This document shows positions 13,634 to 24,508 of a stretch of 64,000 nt of DNA, one piece after another. This DNA comes from Sclerotinia nivalis (Eukaryota; Ascomycota; Leotiomycetes; Helotiales; Sclerotiniaceae). The position numbers and the translations under genes were made by a program. The notes below the pieces were generated by a model. The model did not search any database. It was not told the DNA's origin and saw only the letters and a program-made list of their open reading frames with translations. The stretch spans positions 1,674,001 through 1,738,000 of the forward strand of contig JAPEIS010000004.1 of assembly GCA_029531795.1 (NCBI GenBank), read 5' to 3'. The first letter of the stretch is position 1, and each line of letters begins with the position of its first letter.

Positions 13634-13700
13634 TATGTACCTTTGTATGTACCTTTGTATGTACCTTTGTATGTCTGTATATGTATGTATGCGTATGTAT
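13634..13700. repeat. 12-bp GTACCTTTGTAT tandem repeat running into (GTAT)n
   Basis: The unit GTACCTTTGTAT occurs about three to four times in tandem and continues into degenerate GTATGTAT sequence. It is a simple minisatellite. Confidence 0.8.
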
Positions 13701-13768
13701 ATATGTATGAACAAAGCATAGAACATGCGAACTAAAATTCAACTCATTCACTGGACTCGGTATTGCCG

Positions 13769-13777
13769 TACGGAGTA
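13769..13777. repeat. TACGGAGTA motif copy
   Basis: An exact copy of the recurring 9-mer. Near-variants sit close by at 13855-13863 (GCTCCGTAC) and 13917-13925 (TACGGAGAT). Confidence 0.6.
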
Positions 13778-14631
13778 TGTAACTCGAGTTTCTGAATTAA
13801 GCCTATTTATTGGAATACTAAAAATGATCAGCCAGTAATGAATTTCTTACACAGTGCTCCGTACGTATTTGCGTGAATGGATGCATGCATGCATGGTCAA
13901 TGCATTGATTACCTAGTACGGAGATTGCATGGATAAGGAAACTAGAGACTAAATAGGGAATTTTCTAGAAGGACTAGGAAGGATTTTTTGGGTTTTTGGT
14001 TGGTTGGTTGGTTTGTTTGTGGAGATGGTGATGGTGATGGTGAGTGATTGGATTGATGGATTGATGATTGATGGATGCAGAGTGGCGTTGGAAGGAAGGG
14101 AAAAGCCACATGTTTTTTTTTACTTGTGTAGAGAATGTGTATCGAGTTTAGAAATGTCATTTTAGATTTTTAATACCGTTTTACGGAATTCCGGAGTTTG
14201 GAAAATCCTCGATAGCTAATATAATGAAAATATCATCGTATAGATATTATAGATAATAAAACACTTTTTGATAGTTTTATTCATTCAATCCATCTAATAT
14301 TTATCGCAATAATTCATTAATTTCATCAAGAGTTTCTTAAAGGTATTTCGTTTATCAAGTAATAAACTAGGATTCAATCCTTCTCGAAGCTTGGAATGAA
14401 TGTTTAACTCGCTTTCCTTTTCCGGGAATGGTTGCCTGCTGCCTATACTGCTGAATGCGGAGCGGCAGCCCAGCCTAGTCCCGTCTCGCCAGTAGGTATG
14501 GTGGTACTTGTTTGAACCAGTCGGTCGCTTTATTATTAGGTGAATTACTAGCTGCATTATCAACTAGCAAGGCGACAGTCTCACCATCCCACTCACCTGA
14601 GCCAGCCGTGTCAATAAGTATCGGTGCTTTG

Positions 14632-14640
14632 TACGGAGTA
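14632..14640. repeat. TACGGAGTA motif copy
   Basis: An exact copy of the recurring 9-mer in the gene desert. Confidence 0.6.
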
Positions 14641-15700
14641 TGGATAATGTGGATGTAGCGAGATGAGTTCAATCGACAAGCGAGCATGCAGCGGATTCTA
14701 GAAGCCGTCTGGGAATAATACATGTGGTGAGCACGCGGCTCGCAGTTCGCACGCGGTGAGGTGCTGGGCGTTGGATGCGTGCGCTGGATAGGTGGGTGCA
14801 TGTATTCTGTCAACTGGGTGAAGTCGTGCATTTATGTTTTATGTTTTTTGTTTTGCTTTTTTTTGGATAGCTGATAGATAGCCTTGAAGTTTGAAGTTTG
14901 AAGAAGCCTTGGACCTGCCGGCTCGGTCTGTGAGGTAAGGTAAGGCAAATCAAGGCAAAGCAAAGCTATGATATGCCTACACACTCTTCACACCGATCCA
15001 TGCATATCATCTCCATTCCTTCTATTCCTTCACTTCACCGTCTATTCTGCAAGACTATCCAGAGACCGTTTTACCGTTTCCAGCTCATACATACATGACT
15101 ACAAAGTCCTCAAATCCTATACCACACATGACCCTAATCTCAGATCTGACCCGATCCGATCTAATTTATTTGCCTACCTACTGTATTTCTCATTGGCCTG
15201 CCTGCTTCTCCTTATTCATTCCCATTTCAAATGTCTTAACCATACTAGGTAGGTACTTGAATAATTTCAGCCCAGTAATTAAACATCACATGTTTTCGCG
15301 CCCGGAGGATCGCCCAAAGGATGTGAGCGTGTCGTGTTATTGAGTCATATTCTCATAGTGAACAGACGCGCTGAGTGAGAGAGGAGGTAGATCATCTTTT
15401 GTTAGTGGTTGTTTTGGTAGCTGTAGGAGATTTCTGCGACGGTGGGTTCTGCGCCGCTTTCGTGCTTAGATGTCATAAATGCGAATGATGCGTGAGAGGA
15501 TAATTGGGTGTGGGAATCATAGGCTGCGATGAGATGATGAAATTTTGGGTGAGGGAATGGCATTGGATTGGATGGGATTGAATAGCATGAGATCGATCGG
15601 CTTTAAGGGCGCTGAATGGGTATATCGATGATTATTGGTAATGTAATTGCTAATGAAGGTGGCGGTTGGAGAAACTGGCTGATAGTTGTCTGTCAGCTAT

Positions 15701-15736
15701 GATTCTTATGACCGATCGATCGGTAAGTAAAGAATC
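15701..15736. repeat. nested inverted repeat around ACCGATCGATCGGT
   Basis: A perfect 14-bp palindrome ACCGATCGATCGGT (15711-15724) is enclosed by a second 7-bp inverted pair, GATTCTT (15701-15707) and AAGAATC (15730-15736). It could be a dimeric protein-binding site or a small hairpin; nothing else shows its role. Confidence 0.6.
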
Positions 15737-17460
15737 ATCGAATAATTCATACAAATTATCTCCTTTATCTCACGGTGTAAAATCTAATCAAGTGATTGGA
15801 TTTGTCACAATATTTTACGTGTAGTCCACTCGCCTTGATTTCATATACACATATCATAGAAGGCAAATCCATGCACAGCATACTCCGAACTCCATTTGGT
15901 GATGGATATCCGTGGCGTTGTGGAGATTATGTAGATCATGTATGTATGTCATATTTGATTATCAAATGATATGATATGGAGAGTTTGATCGTGATGCGAA
16001 TATTTGTTTCTTGGAGAAGGGAAGAAGCTTAAGTGAGATGGATGTTGGGTATTTGCTTCGCTGGGTATGGATTGAGTGGTGAGCCCTGACTCCTGAGTGC
16101 TGGGACTTCTTTGCTTGAATTGGTGGCGTTGATGTTGAGAAGGAGGATATTTATTTTCATGTGCTGGTTTTGGTTTATATGGTAGTTATCTTGTTGTAGA
16201 CTTGGAGAATGATGAGAAGGCCCATGGGGAATGGAATATGAGGAAGAGAGGAGGAAATAGAGAAGACAATTTTTATTTTTATCACGTATCTTTGCATTGT
16301 TACTTTATGATTTGTGATATAAGATCTCACAATGAAGCTCTGATATACTTCAGATTTGAATTATCTACTTTATTTTATATTTATTTTGTTTATTTTTGTC
16401 AAAAAAACATATACCCAAAATATCGATATATTTCTCATATACATGTATAATGCAATTCTACTTGAAGAACTTCCAAATCAGAATTTGCATCTCTCTGGTC
16501 TTTGAATTGATACCGATATCTCCTAACCAGAAAGCAGTTTAATTAAAGGTTTGGTGACTTGGTTAGTATTTATATATTTTGTGGGATAGAGGGTGAGAAT
16601 GCGGGTGATGTTATCGTATGAAAGGGGTGAGTGAGAGAACGAGCGTTTATTTTATGGAATAGTGAGGGATCCAAAGATATTACATGAACTAGAATGGGAA
16701 ATGAAAGCTATCATAAAGATTTTTACAGAATATCTCCCCATTTTCTTTTTTCTAGGTCAAAGTATCAAATCCCTTTCAAAGTCAAGCTTAAGTCTATTGA
16801 AAAGTTAAACAATGGGTCAATTTTTTCATATATCCCCAGTAATCTAGACTTAGACTGCAGTTCAGCTCGTTTAGATTTTCGGATTAGAGAATCTTATTTT
16901 TCGTATACTCTTATCACGATATATTTCTTCCACTTTCCCACTCGACCAGAAATATATTCGATATTTTGAACCCTCTAAAACTTTAATAAATCATACTCAT
17001 ATAATAAACAATATCCAATCCAAAACTCCGGACGACAATCTAGATTTTTTAATATTAGACTACCTACCTATCTAATTCAGAATTTTTACAATGAACCTTC
17101 CCCAAAAGTCCATCAAGCCCAATCAAATCACAGACTAGCGTCCAGACGGAGTACGAGAAGGCTATTGAACACACTTATCGATATAGAAGAGAAAATGAAA
17201 CAAAAGGGTTACAGATGAAGAGATGGAGAATATATCCAAGTGTTGCATTAGCGGGCTCAGCCATCTATCTGGGAGCTTGGGAGGGCTTATGAGATATCAT
17301 GGTCAGAGAGGTAGGTGGTTATTTGGGATTAATTAATTCGAGATTAAGATGTACTCTAATGAGTTGAGAGAGAGATTGTTTAATAATGTATTCATAAGTT
17401 CCAGAAGAAGAAGAGCCCTAGTAATAAATCCCCGTAGAATATCTGGGGAATGGCTTTTGT

Positions 17461-17890
17461 ATATATCTATTGCACACAAGTATCAAACATGCAACAAGTA
17501 ATCAAATTTTCGGGGCTGAAGCACGGGGTATAATGATGAAAGGCAAAGCATAGATATGGATTAAAAAATCGGATTCCAGAAATGTGGGAGGGGTCCAAAT
17601 TTCTATATACATATCAAATATAAATATCAGACCTGCAACAAATTACGGAATTCTTTTTGTGCCAAATCACGGGCTACGATGATGCGAGAATCTAATCCTT
17701 TCTTCAAGGTTATTAAAAGTTTAAAAATTCATATAAAGAAGAAACTCAAAGTTCTGTATTTTGTGTTTTTTTAGGGCAGGAGCGCTTTCTTTCGTATATA
17801 TCTACCATCCACGCCCATCAGATAAGCAACAAAACCTCAAATTTTTCAATGCCAAATCACGGGATATGATGAATGAAGAATCTAGAGTAT
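17461..17890. repeat. degenerate threefold tandem repeat
   Basis: Three diverged copies, spaced about 145-190 bp apart, share the same order of blocks: a TATATAT/CTA-rich start, a GCAACAA(A/G) block, then a segment like GCCAAATCACGGG(C/A)TA(C/T)GATGA. Anchors are near 17517 (weakest), 17661 and 17850, and copies 2 and 3 continue into GAATCTA. The copies are old and AT-rich. Confidence 0.55.
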
Positions 17891-19099
17891 TTATTTTAAA
17901 TAGAAATAGTGTTGTGTTCAGTACTCTAACATCAAATTGTGCTTTAAGATCAAACTACAAGAGTTGGATTGTGAGATTACCCAATGGGAAAATTGGATTT
18001 GTGGGATTTATTGAGAATATTGAGCTAATGATGTTGCCGGTGGGTGGCGGACGGCAATTAAGACTTAACGTTAGCGTGGAGATGAGGCTCTGAGATTTGA
18101 CGTGTGGCGAATGGAGAAGGAGTGACTATTCATTTATTCGATCTCGGACATTGGGAAAGTATATATCGGCTTGGTTGAGGAGAGGGGCAAAAAGAATGGG
18201 TGAGAGGGAAGAAGAGGGAGATTGAAAATATTTCTTTGCTAACTTGGTAAGAATTATATGATCTTATTTAGAAATGATTGGTAGCTGAATTTTCTATTCT
18301 TCTCGTGCATTTTTAGTAGAGGATGGCGTTTTGGAAAGAGGGGGTTAGTAACGCTAGAGTATTACTTCAATAATCCATTGGCTGGAATATCGGAACATTT
18401 GAACATCATTGCATTTAAACTTATATCCTTAAAGATAGATAATCTATTCTGTGCTTTAGAGCTAGATTTCTGTGCAGATTAGTATTTGAAAAGACAAGTG
18501 TTGTCGAAGTCGAGAATCATATGACCCCAAATACTCACATATTTTGGAACATGAAAACGCAGTTTCTTCAGAATCCAATAAGAAATCGGCCTTCCTGACC
18601 AAAACTATTGAATTGGAAGAGCCAGTAGAGTGAAAATTATAAGTATATTTCTTCGGAGTTCTGAAAGTATTTCTTAGGAAACACTTAACCATAGTTTCAA
18701 TGAAGGAGGTGTATCACTTGACGCACCAAAGCAACCGGCTCCATTAGTCTCTAATAGTTCACATAAATCGGCCATCTATCCTCCACTTCTCCAATCCCTG
18801 ATCTCTAAATACTCAATCACTGAGCCATCTTTCACTAAAGATATGAACAAGTGTTAACACTTCTTCACTACCCCTCTTTTCAGATCAGATACTGATGAAT
18901 CTTCACCAAACTTAGCTAGATTACATCCAATAGTCCCCAAAAAGAGAGAGTTTCTGTTCAAACTAACTAGATCGCGTCATTTTATAGCTTTAAAGAACTA
19001 AAAAAACTTTGTTACAGAGTCCTATAAAGTCTTTGATTATCCCCTGCTTTCGAATTTTTCTTCATCCCCCAAAAATTATCGACAGAAAACATCATCATC

Positions 19100-20613
19100 A
19101 TGTATTTCTCAAAAGCTGTTATCGCTGCCATTATGGCTTTCACCTTGGTACAAGGTACCCCAATTGTAAGTTAACATTCTGTGTATATCAACTTAACATT
19201 CCGCTAACAATTCACAGCAACCTCGCTGCGACGAATGTGGCGGTAAAGGTAAATTCAAGACCGACGAACGAACCGTTTACATGGGACCCCCTAATGACCC
19301 CAAAAAGATTTTCGTATGTTCCATTCTACTTCAATTTGTCTTGATCATGGCCAGAAGATCATTCATTGACTTACCTGCTAACTCATCACTAGATTTATCC
19401 CTCTCACGAAGCCTGTAAGCTCGGTAAGCTCAGTAAACGTTTCCACAGAATCCACGTCCCTGAAAGTTTACTCGAGGACCGATGTAAGCCTATCAAGGAG
19501 TTTTGTAATAAATGCCCGACAAATGAGACTTTTCAACCTGGAGGACCCTTATATGGCAAGAACCCTCATACGATGATGGGAGAGGAAATTGTTCGCGCCT
19601 GCGGAGATCACTGTGGAGTCACCTACCCGGAAGATTATAAAAACATTAAGGTGGGAGGAGCGAAGAAAGCTGTAGAGAAGACAGCAGAAGAAAAAACAGT
19701 TGAGGAGGAGCCAGTCGAGGAAAAGCTAGTTGAGCCAGTTGAGGAGAAGCCAGTTGAGGAAGAGACAATTGAGGAAGAGACAATTGAGGAAGAGACAGTT
19801 GAGGAAGAGACAGTTGGAGAGGAGCCAGTTGAAAAAGAGAAGCCTATTGAAAAAAAGGAGCCTGTTGAAGAAGAGAATTCAGAAGAGAAACCTGTTGAAG
19901 AAAAGGAGTCTGTTGAAGAAAAGAATTTAGTTGAAGAGGAGCCAGTTGAGGAAGAGAAAGTTGAAGAGGAGCCAGTTGAAGAGGAACCTATTGAAGAAAG
20001 AAAGCCTATTAAAGAAGAGGATTCAGAAGAGAAACCTGTTGAAGAAAAGGAGTCTGTTGAAGAAAAGAAGTTAGTTGAGGAGGAGTCAGTTGAAAAGGAG
20101 TCTGTTGAAGAAGAGGAGCCTGTTGAAGAAGAGGAGCCTGTTGAAGAAGAGGAGCCTGTTGGAGAAGAGGAGCCTGTTGAAGAAGAGGAGCCTGTTGAAG
20201 AAGAGGAGCCTGTTGAAGAAGAGGAGCCTGTTGAAGAAGAGGATTCAGTTGAAGAGGAGCCAGTTGAGGAAGAGGAGTCAGTTCAAGAGGAGCCAATTCA
20301 AGAGGAGCTAGTTGAAGAGGAAACAATTGAGAAGACAGTTGAGGAGAAGCCAATTGAGGAAAACCCAATCGAGGAAAACCCAATCGAGGAAAACCCTGTC
20401 GAGAAGACCTCTGAACAAGACCACGGTGATGCAGATGTCAGCGAGGGAGAGCAAAAAGGTGCCTGCTCTACCGAAGGAATGTTCAACTGTATTTCCGGAT
20501 CCTCCTTCCAACAATGTGCCAGTGGCAGTTGGAGCGCCGTGCAAAACCTAGCTCCCGGAACCGTTTGTACCAGTGGCCAATCATACAATTTGGGTATTAC
20601 GAAAGAGGCTTAA
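19100..20613 (+). CDS. secreted Cys-rich protein with Glu-rich repeat domain and CBM19-like chitin-binding module
   Basis: Three phase-0 exons (19100..19165, 19218..19313, 19393..20613) give 460 residues. Exon 1 is essentially a signal peptide (Lys-5, then AVIAAIMAFTLVQG). Residues 23-135 form a domain with eight cysteines (26, 29, 62, 85, 92, 95, 124, 128). Residues about 145-400 are a Val/Pro/Glu repeat region built on EEPVEE-like units, highly acidic. Residues 410-450 carry four cysteines spaced C-x7-C-x8-C-x16-C with SSFQQCASGSW and APGTVC, which resembles the CBM19 chitin-binding module found in fungal chitinases. No catalytic domain is present. The protein is probably extracellular and may bind cell-wall chitin through the C terminus. 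The ATG follows a CATCATCATC leader. The CBM19 call is from motif memory; effector function is inference. Confidence 0.8.
20104..20247 (+). repeat. 18-bp coding minisatellite (eight units)
   Basis: Eight consecutive 18-bp units GTTGAAGAAGAGGAGCCT encode VEEEEP. Unit 4 has one A-to-G change (Glu to Gly) and unit 8 ends GATTCA instead of GAGCCT. The near identity of the units points to recent expansion. Looser 15-18-bp units surround it from about 19675 to 20405, including a threefold 15-bp unit (GAGGAAAACCCAATC) near 20356-20400. Confidence 0.9.
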
Positions 20614-22050
20614 AAGACACGGTAGTAGGAATCCGGCAAACATAGAACGCATAGTATCTACTTTAAGGTAGTCGAAAATGAGAATGGAGATTAGAAAACT
20701 GCAGAGGCAAAAGCAGCCTAGAGGCTTGAACACTATGGAGAGATTGTTGAGGAGAAGGAGGGAGAAAAGCAAGAATACGAGATGCAAAGATCTGAGAATG
20801 GTATGGAGTTTGGGAGTGTCTTTGAGCATGTTGAGGGTGCTCTTTGTAACTTACGTGTGGATATAATTAATATATACGCCACATAATGGGTATAATAGTT
20901 TACATACGCCATTTATAGTTAGTTTAAATATTCTTAACAATTCAAAAATAATAATAAAATTTCGCATGTCGGGTTCGTGATGTTTAGAGACATGTGAAAT
21001 AAATGAATCGAGAGTGAAGGTACAGAGCTCGGGTATCCGGAAATCTCAAAATATCAGCAATGACTGCATTGCCTCGTATTCCTTCTATGCTAGTGGGCAT
21101 TGGTACAACAAGTTTTCTGGCACAGCATGTCTAATTCCTGTGTAGATATAATGCGGAGTAAAGACTGTAAAGCACACCTTCCTTTACGTCGACGTCATAT
21201 TCTTCAAAACCCGCGGAAGATGGAACACCAAAGAGGTAAATTCAAGGCAAAATCTGAGAAGGCGGCAAAAGATATGTATCGTCGACGAGAAAGCGGTAGC
21301 GAAGTATCGACAGTCATTTTAAGCTTGAACATGGTCGCCGTTAAGACGGCAAAAAACGTCTAAATTTGTGAAAGTCAACTCATCCATGGTGAATTTACCA
21401 CTTCCAGAACTCGCAGTAATCACAACGCAAAGTGTGGAGTGGACTGGAAAGGATGAAGAATGATAGATTCGTACTCCGAAGGTCCTAAGTCTGATAATCG
21501 TGGTGAAGCCGAGTTTGAAGATCCATAAAGGGAAATGGAGAAACGGTCGCAAAGTTGGAGCTGAGAAATGTACATGGTTTCAAGACCGTAAGCGCGCGCA
21601 AGGCTGCCTCGAACTTCAAGGAGAATGGTACAATGAATGAGGCGAAAGGTCTAATTTTGGGCCGTTGAAATAAGCGTGATATTTGAGTAAGTAATCGAGA
21701 GATTCAATTGGGTTTGAATTTGAGAAAATGAAGGTGAGAATCACTCGTTGTCCGTACAAAACTTGCCGTCTCAATATGCAATCACACGAAGAAGTAATCT
21801 ATTGGTTAAGGATGTGCATAAAATATCCAAGTTGGAATGAAGCGAGGCTGTGCAGGGCTTTTTGGGTGAACTAACATCCATCCAACTTTAAGGTAGTATT
21901 GCATGTCTCTCACATGACATGTAAAGCGAAGTCGCCCAGATTGTATTTCTGCAATTAATCTTCAACCTTTTTAAACCTTGATTATTGTAAGGAAATATCC
22001 ATGAAGGCGTGAGAGTTATTTGTTGATGTGTTGTGTTGTCAACGTTAGCC
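20614..22050. other. intergenic region, no supported gene
   Basis: This holds the 3' flank of the secreted protein gene and the promoter of the CCCH gene. ORFs of 60-90 codons at 20678-21552 overlap on both strands and show no domain. No repeats of note were seen. Confidence 0.6.
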
Positions 22051-23600
22051 ATGGTTTCTCTTGAAGTATTTCAGGAGCAGTTCCATAAGTTAAAAGAGGT
22101 TGAAGAGGGGAAGGATCAACTTGTTGAGGTAAATGAACTGTTTTCATACCCCGCTGACATCGCTAACGGATGATTACTATTGGTAGAAATTGTTTATCCG
22201 TATCAAGGAGTTGGAAAGTAATCTTACGGAGACGAAGTTACATCTTGAGCGTGAACAGGATACTGCGAAATTGTACCAGTCGAAGCTTTTTGATGTGCAG
22301 GCGAATCTTGGGAGAATCGAGGAAAGAATAGTATGGTTACCAAAAAACTGCTTTATTGAACATCTTTATTGACTGCCCTGAAGGATTCCAACAGTTTTGT
22401 GTCGGTTTTGATTGATGGTGATTGCATGACGGTATGTATGAATTCATTTCTTTTGAGTCATAAATCCGTGTGATCGTCGTGAATTCTGTTCCTCGCTAAG
22501 TATGGGAAGTTTTGCGATGATCTTGTCAAATCATATCAGCAAGGAGGGCTCGAAGCAGTCCAGCGTTTAAGGACCAAAGTGAGCGAGTACGTTTCGAAGG
22601 AGCTTGAGTTACCAATCCAGACTTCAATCCGCATTCGGATCTATGCAAATAAGAAAGGCTTGGCATCGGCATACATTCACAATAAAATTTTGGATAGTGT
22701 AGATGGCCTTGATATGTTTATTCGAGGCTTTAATATGGGTCACCCCACTTGCGACTTCGTAGATGCGGGCGATGGGAAAGAGTGTGCGGATTCGAAATTG
22801 AAAGGTAGTTTCTACAAACTCATTGAATATGCAAATTCTTCATAACTGAAAGACATTCACTGACATCCGTTGTAGAATGTTTCAACCACGATATGGCCGA
22901 TGTTCAGTGTCGAGCGGTCATATTCGGTGGGTCTGCGGATAATGGCTATGCGCGGCTTCTCCAGCCCTACGTGGGTGATGGTGCGAAGAGTAGCCGAATC
23001 GTTTTGCTTGAAGGACCACCATTTGCTAAGGAATTAGCAATGCTGAAAGAGAAGTTCTTTGTTGCTCGCCTGCCTGGTGTATTCAGAAACACAAAGCTAT
23101 CAACCCCGCGAGTATCATTCTCGACGACGCCTCCTCGGAGCGCCACCCCAAATACCCCCAGCTATGCTGCAACAGTATTGAGCCCTGCCGGTTCAGATGC
23201 GATCAGTATTGATGGAGCTAGCGATTCCTTGGTAACTACTCCCGTACGTAGGAACTATCCAGTACTGCGAAACAGTAAGGGGCAGCGTCTCGATTCCATC
23301 ATTGCCCCGCCCCAATCACTCTTGAATGTGATGAGAAGCACGAAACACTGCAACATGTTCCACATTCTGGGAGAATGTCCATATGACCAATGCAGCTTTC
23401 TGCATGGGACAAGACTTGACAAGAAAGGGATTGATGCTCGACGGTTCATCTCACGCTACAAACCATGTCCATCTAAGTTGAAGTGCCAAGATGAAAAATG
23501 TTTATTGGGACATCAGTGTCCTGAAAAGGCGTGTGCGAAGATCGGAAAGGGTTGTCGTTTTACTAAAGAGATGCATAATGTTGATAGGTCTCGAGATTGA
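22051..23600 (+). CDS. CCCH zinc-finger protein with NYN-like N-terminal domain
   Basis: Five exons (22051..22128, 22187..22330, 22384..22431, 22501..22804, 22876..23600) give 432 residues. Residues 1-75 are Glu/Lys/Leu-rich and probably coiled coil. Residues about 80-270 match a fungal family, annotated as DUF7923 as far as I remember: a VLIDGDCM strand, RIRIYANKKGL, FIRGFNMGHPTCDFVDAG, IFGGSADNGYARLL and VLLEGPPF. The pattern of Asp residues recalls NYN/PIN nuclease folds. The C terminus has three Cys/His clusters: C350-x8-C-x4-C-x3-H368, C389-x5-C-x4-C-x3-H404 and C406-x4-C-x6-C-x6-H425. RNA binding is a reasonable inference; nuclease activity is unproven. Introns are 53-71 nt; intron 1 has a GCTAAC branch. 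The acceptor of exon 3 is the least certain junction. Confidence 0.8.
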
Positions 23601-24421
23601 CTATCGTGGTGTGTTGGTTCGTTAGGATCTGGGAGACGAAATACTTTCCCAGATGCTAGTGTTTCGCAGAGTGTTCCATATTGGGAGAAATTGATTTTTG
23701 GAGGGAGTGTATAAAATCCAATAGGATTTGAGAGTGATAGTCGTGATTTGTTGGTTTATTTGGTCTTAAGTAGGAATGAATTAATCAATACTTGTGCATC
23801 GGAAATTCTCGCAAGGATTGAGCGTGCTTTGCGACACAATTATGCAGGAGATGTAGAAAGTTGTGGTTGGCAGCTTGCCTTGTTAGATGAGTTCTGGCAT
23901 TCCGCCTCATTGCACCCATGTAATCATTCCTGAATCGCATAAAATTGTTAATGGCGGCTATAGTGTTATGTGGGACTATTAAACTTGGCTGATATGGCAT
24001 CAAATGATTCCTCTTCACTTCGTACCTGTTTCCCCTCGCTTTCCTGTCTGGCTGCAATATCCAAGGGTTTGATTGCATAGTATTTCAAAAGTCCGAGAGA
24101 CCCGACCGGCCGAAGCCTCGGACACGGTTGATTGATGATGAATAAAATGCGATATTTAAGTCTAAAAGAACAAGTTCAAGTGTTTCCATTTTTTGTATTA
24201 AGCCCTTCGAAAATCAACTCCAACCAAACAGGAATAATGGTGATCAACGACCAAAACTTGAAGAAACCAAATAAACCCCACAACCACTCGGTTAATCCTA
24301 GCGTCTCCATCTTGGCACCACTCATCATCCATCCTCATTCCCACCTTCATCCAAAAAAGTTGCGCAAAGAAAAGGCAATGGAAAAAATGTGATGAAGCCT
24401 CAAAATAAGCAAAAAAATTAG
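23601..24421. other. intergenic region between CCCH gene and tRNA-Tyr
   Basis: I see no supported gene. Short ORFs of 60-97 codons on both strands overlap each other and lack domains. The segment just before the tRNA contains its Pol III terminator. Confidence 0.6.
24409..24416 (-). terminator. Pol III oligo-T terminator of tRNA-Tyr
   Basis: On the minus strand a run of seven T residues follows the tRNA 3' end after a few bases (seen as an A-run on the + strand). This is the normal RNA polymerase III stop signal. Confidence 0.8.
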
Positions 24422-24508
24422 TCTCTCAGGCGTGAGTCGAACACGCGACATCCAGATTACAATGTACAATTACAGTCTGACGTCATAAACCAACTAGACG
24501 ACCGAGAG
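24422..24508 (-). tRNA. tRNA-Tyr(GTA) with a 12-nt intron
   Basis: The minus strand folds into a full cloverleaf. The acceptor stem CTCTCGG pairs with CTGAGAG (one G-T pair), discriminator A. The D arm is GTC..GAC. The anticodon stem TCAGA pairs with TCTGG. The anticodon is GTA at 24471-24473. The T arm is GCGTG-TTCGACT-CACGC, which holds the Pol III B box. A 12-nt intron (24458-24469) lies at the canonical position after base 37. The mature tRNA would be 75 nt before CCA addition. Nuclear eukaryotic tRNA-Tyr genes almost always carry an intron here, and the sequence resembles yeast tRNA-Tyr. Confidence 0.95.

Larger units (their letters stand above)
12001..19099. other. gene desert upstream of the secreted repeat protein
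   Basis: About 7 kb hold no ORF that I can support; the longest candidates (110-120 codons at 12108-12461 and 17761-18093) have no recognisable domains. The region contains simple repeats (13309-13700), four exact copies of TACGGAGTA or its complement, a palindrome at 15701-15736 and a degenerate threefold repeat at 17461-17890. Bases 14200-18400 are AT-rich. Confidence 0.55.

Noticed and set aside
13309..13700. Repeat cluster considered as a CRISPR-like array or telomere-like repeat
   Set aside because: Units are 4-12 bp in direct succession without spacers; simple satellites in a fungal nuclear genome.
19730..20588. Long open frames on other frames and on the minus strand across the Glu-rich repeat gene (Leu-Arg-Lys and Leu-Gln-Gln-Ala-Pro repeats)
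   Set aside because: They exist only because the repeat units are multiples of three and lack stops in every frame; the annotated frame has the signal peptide, splice sites and Cys modules.
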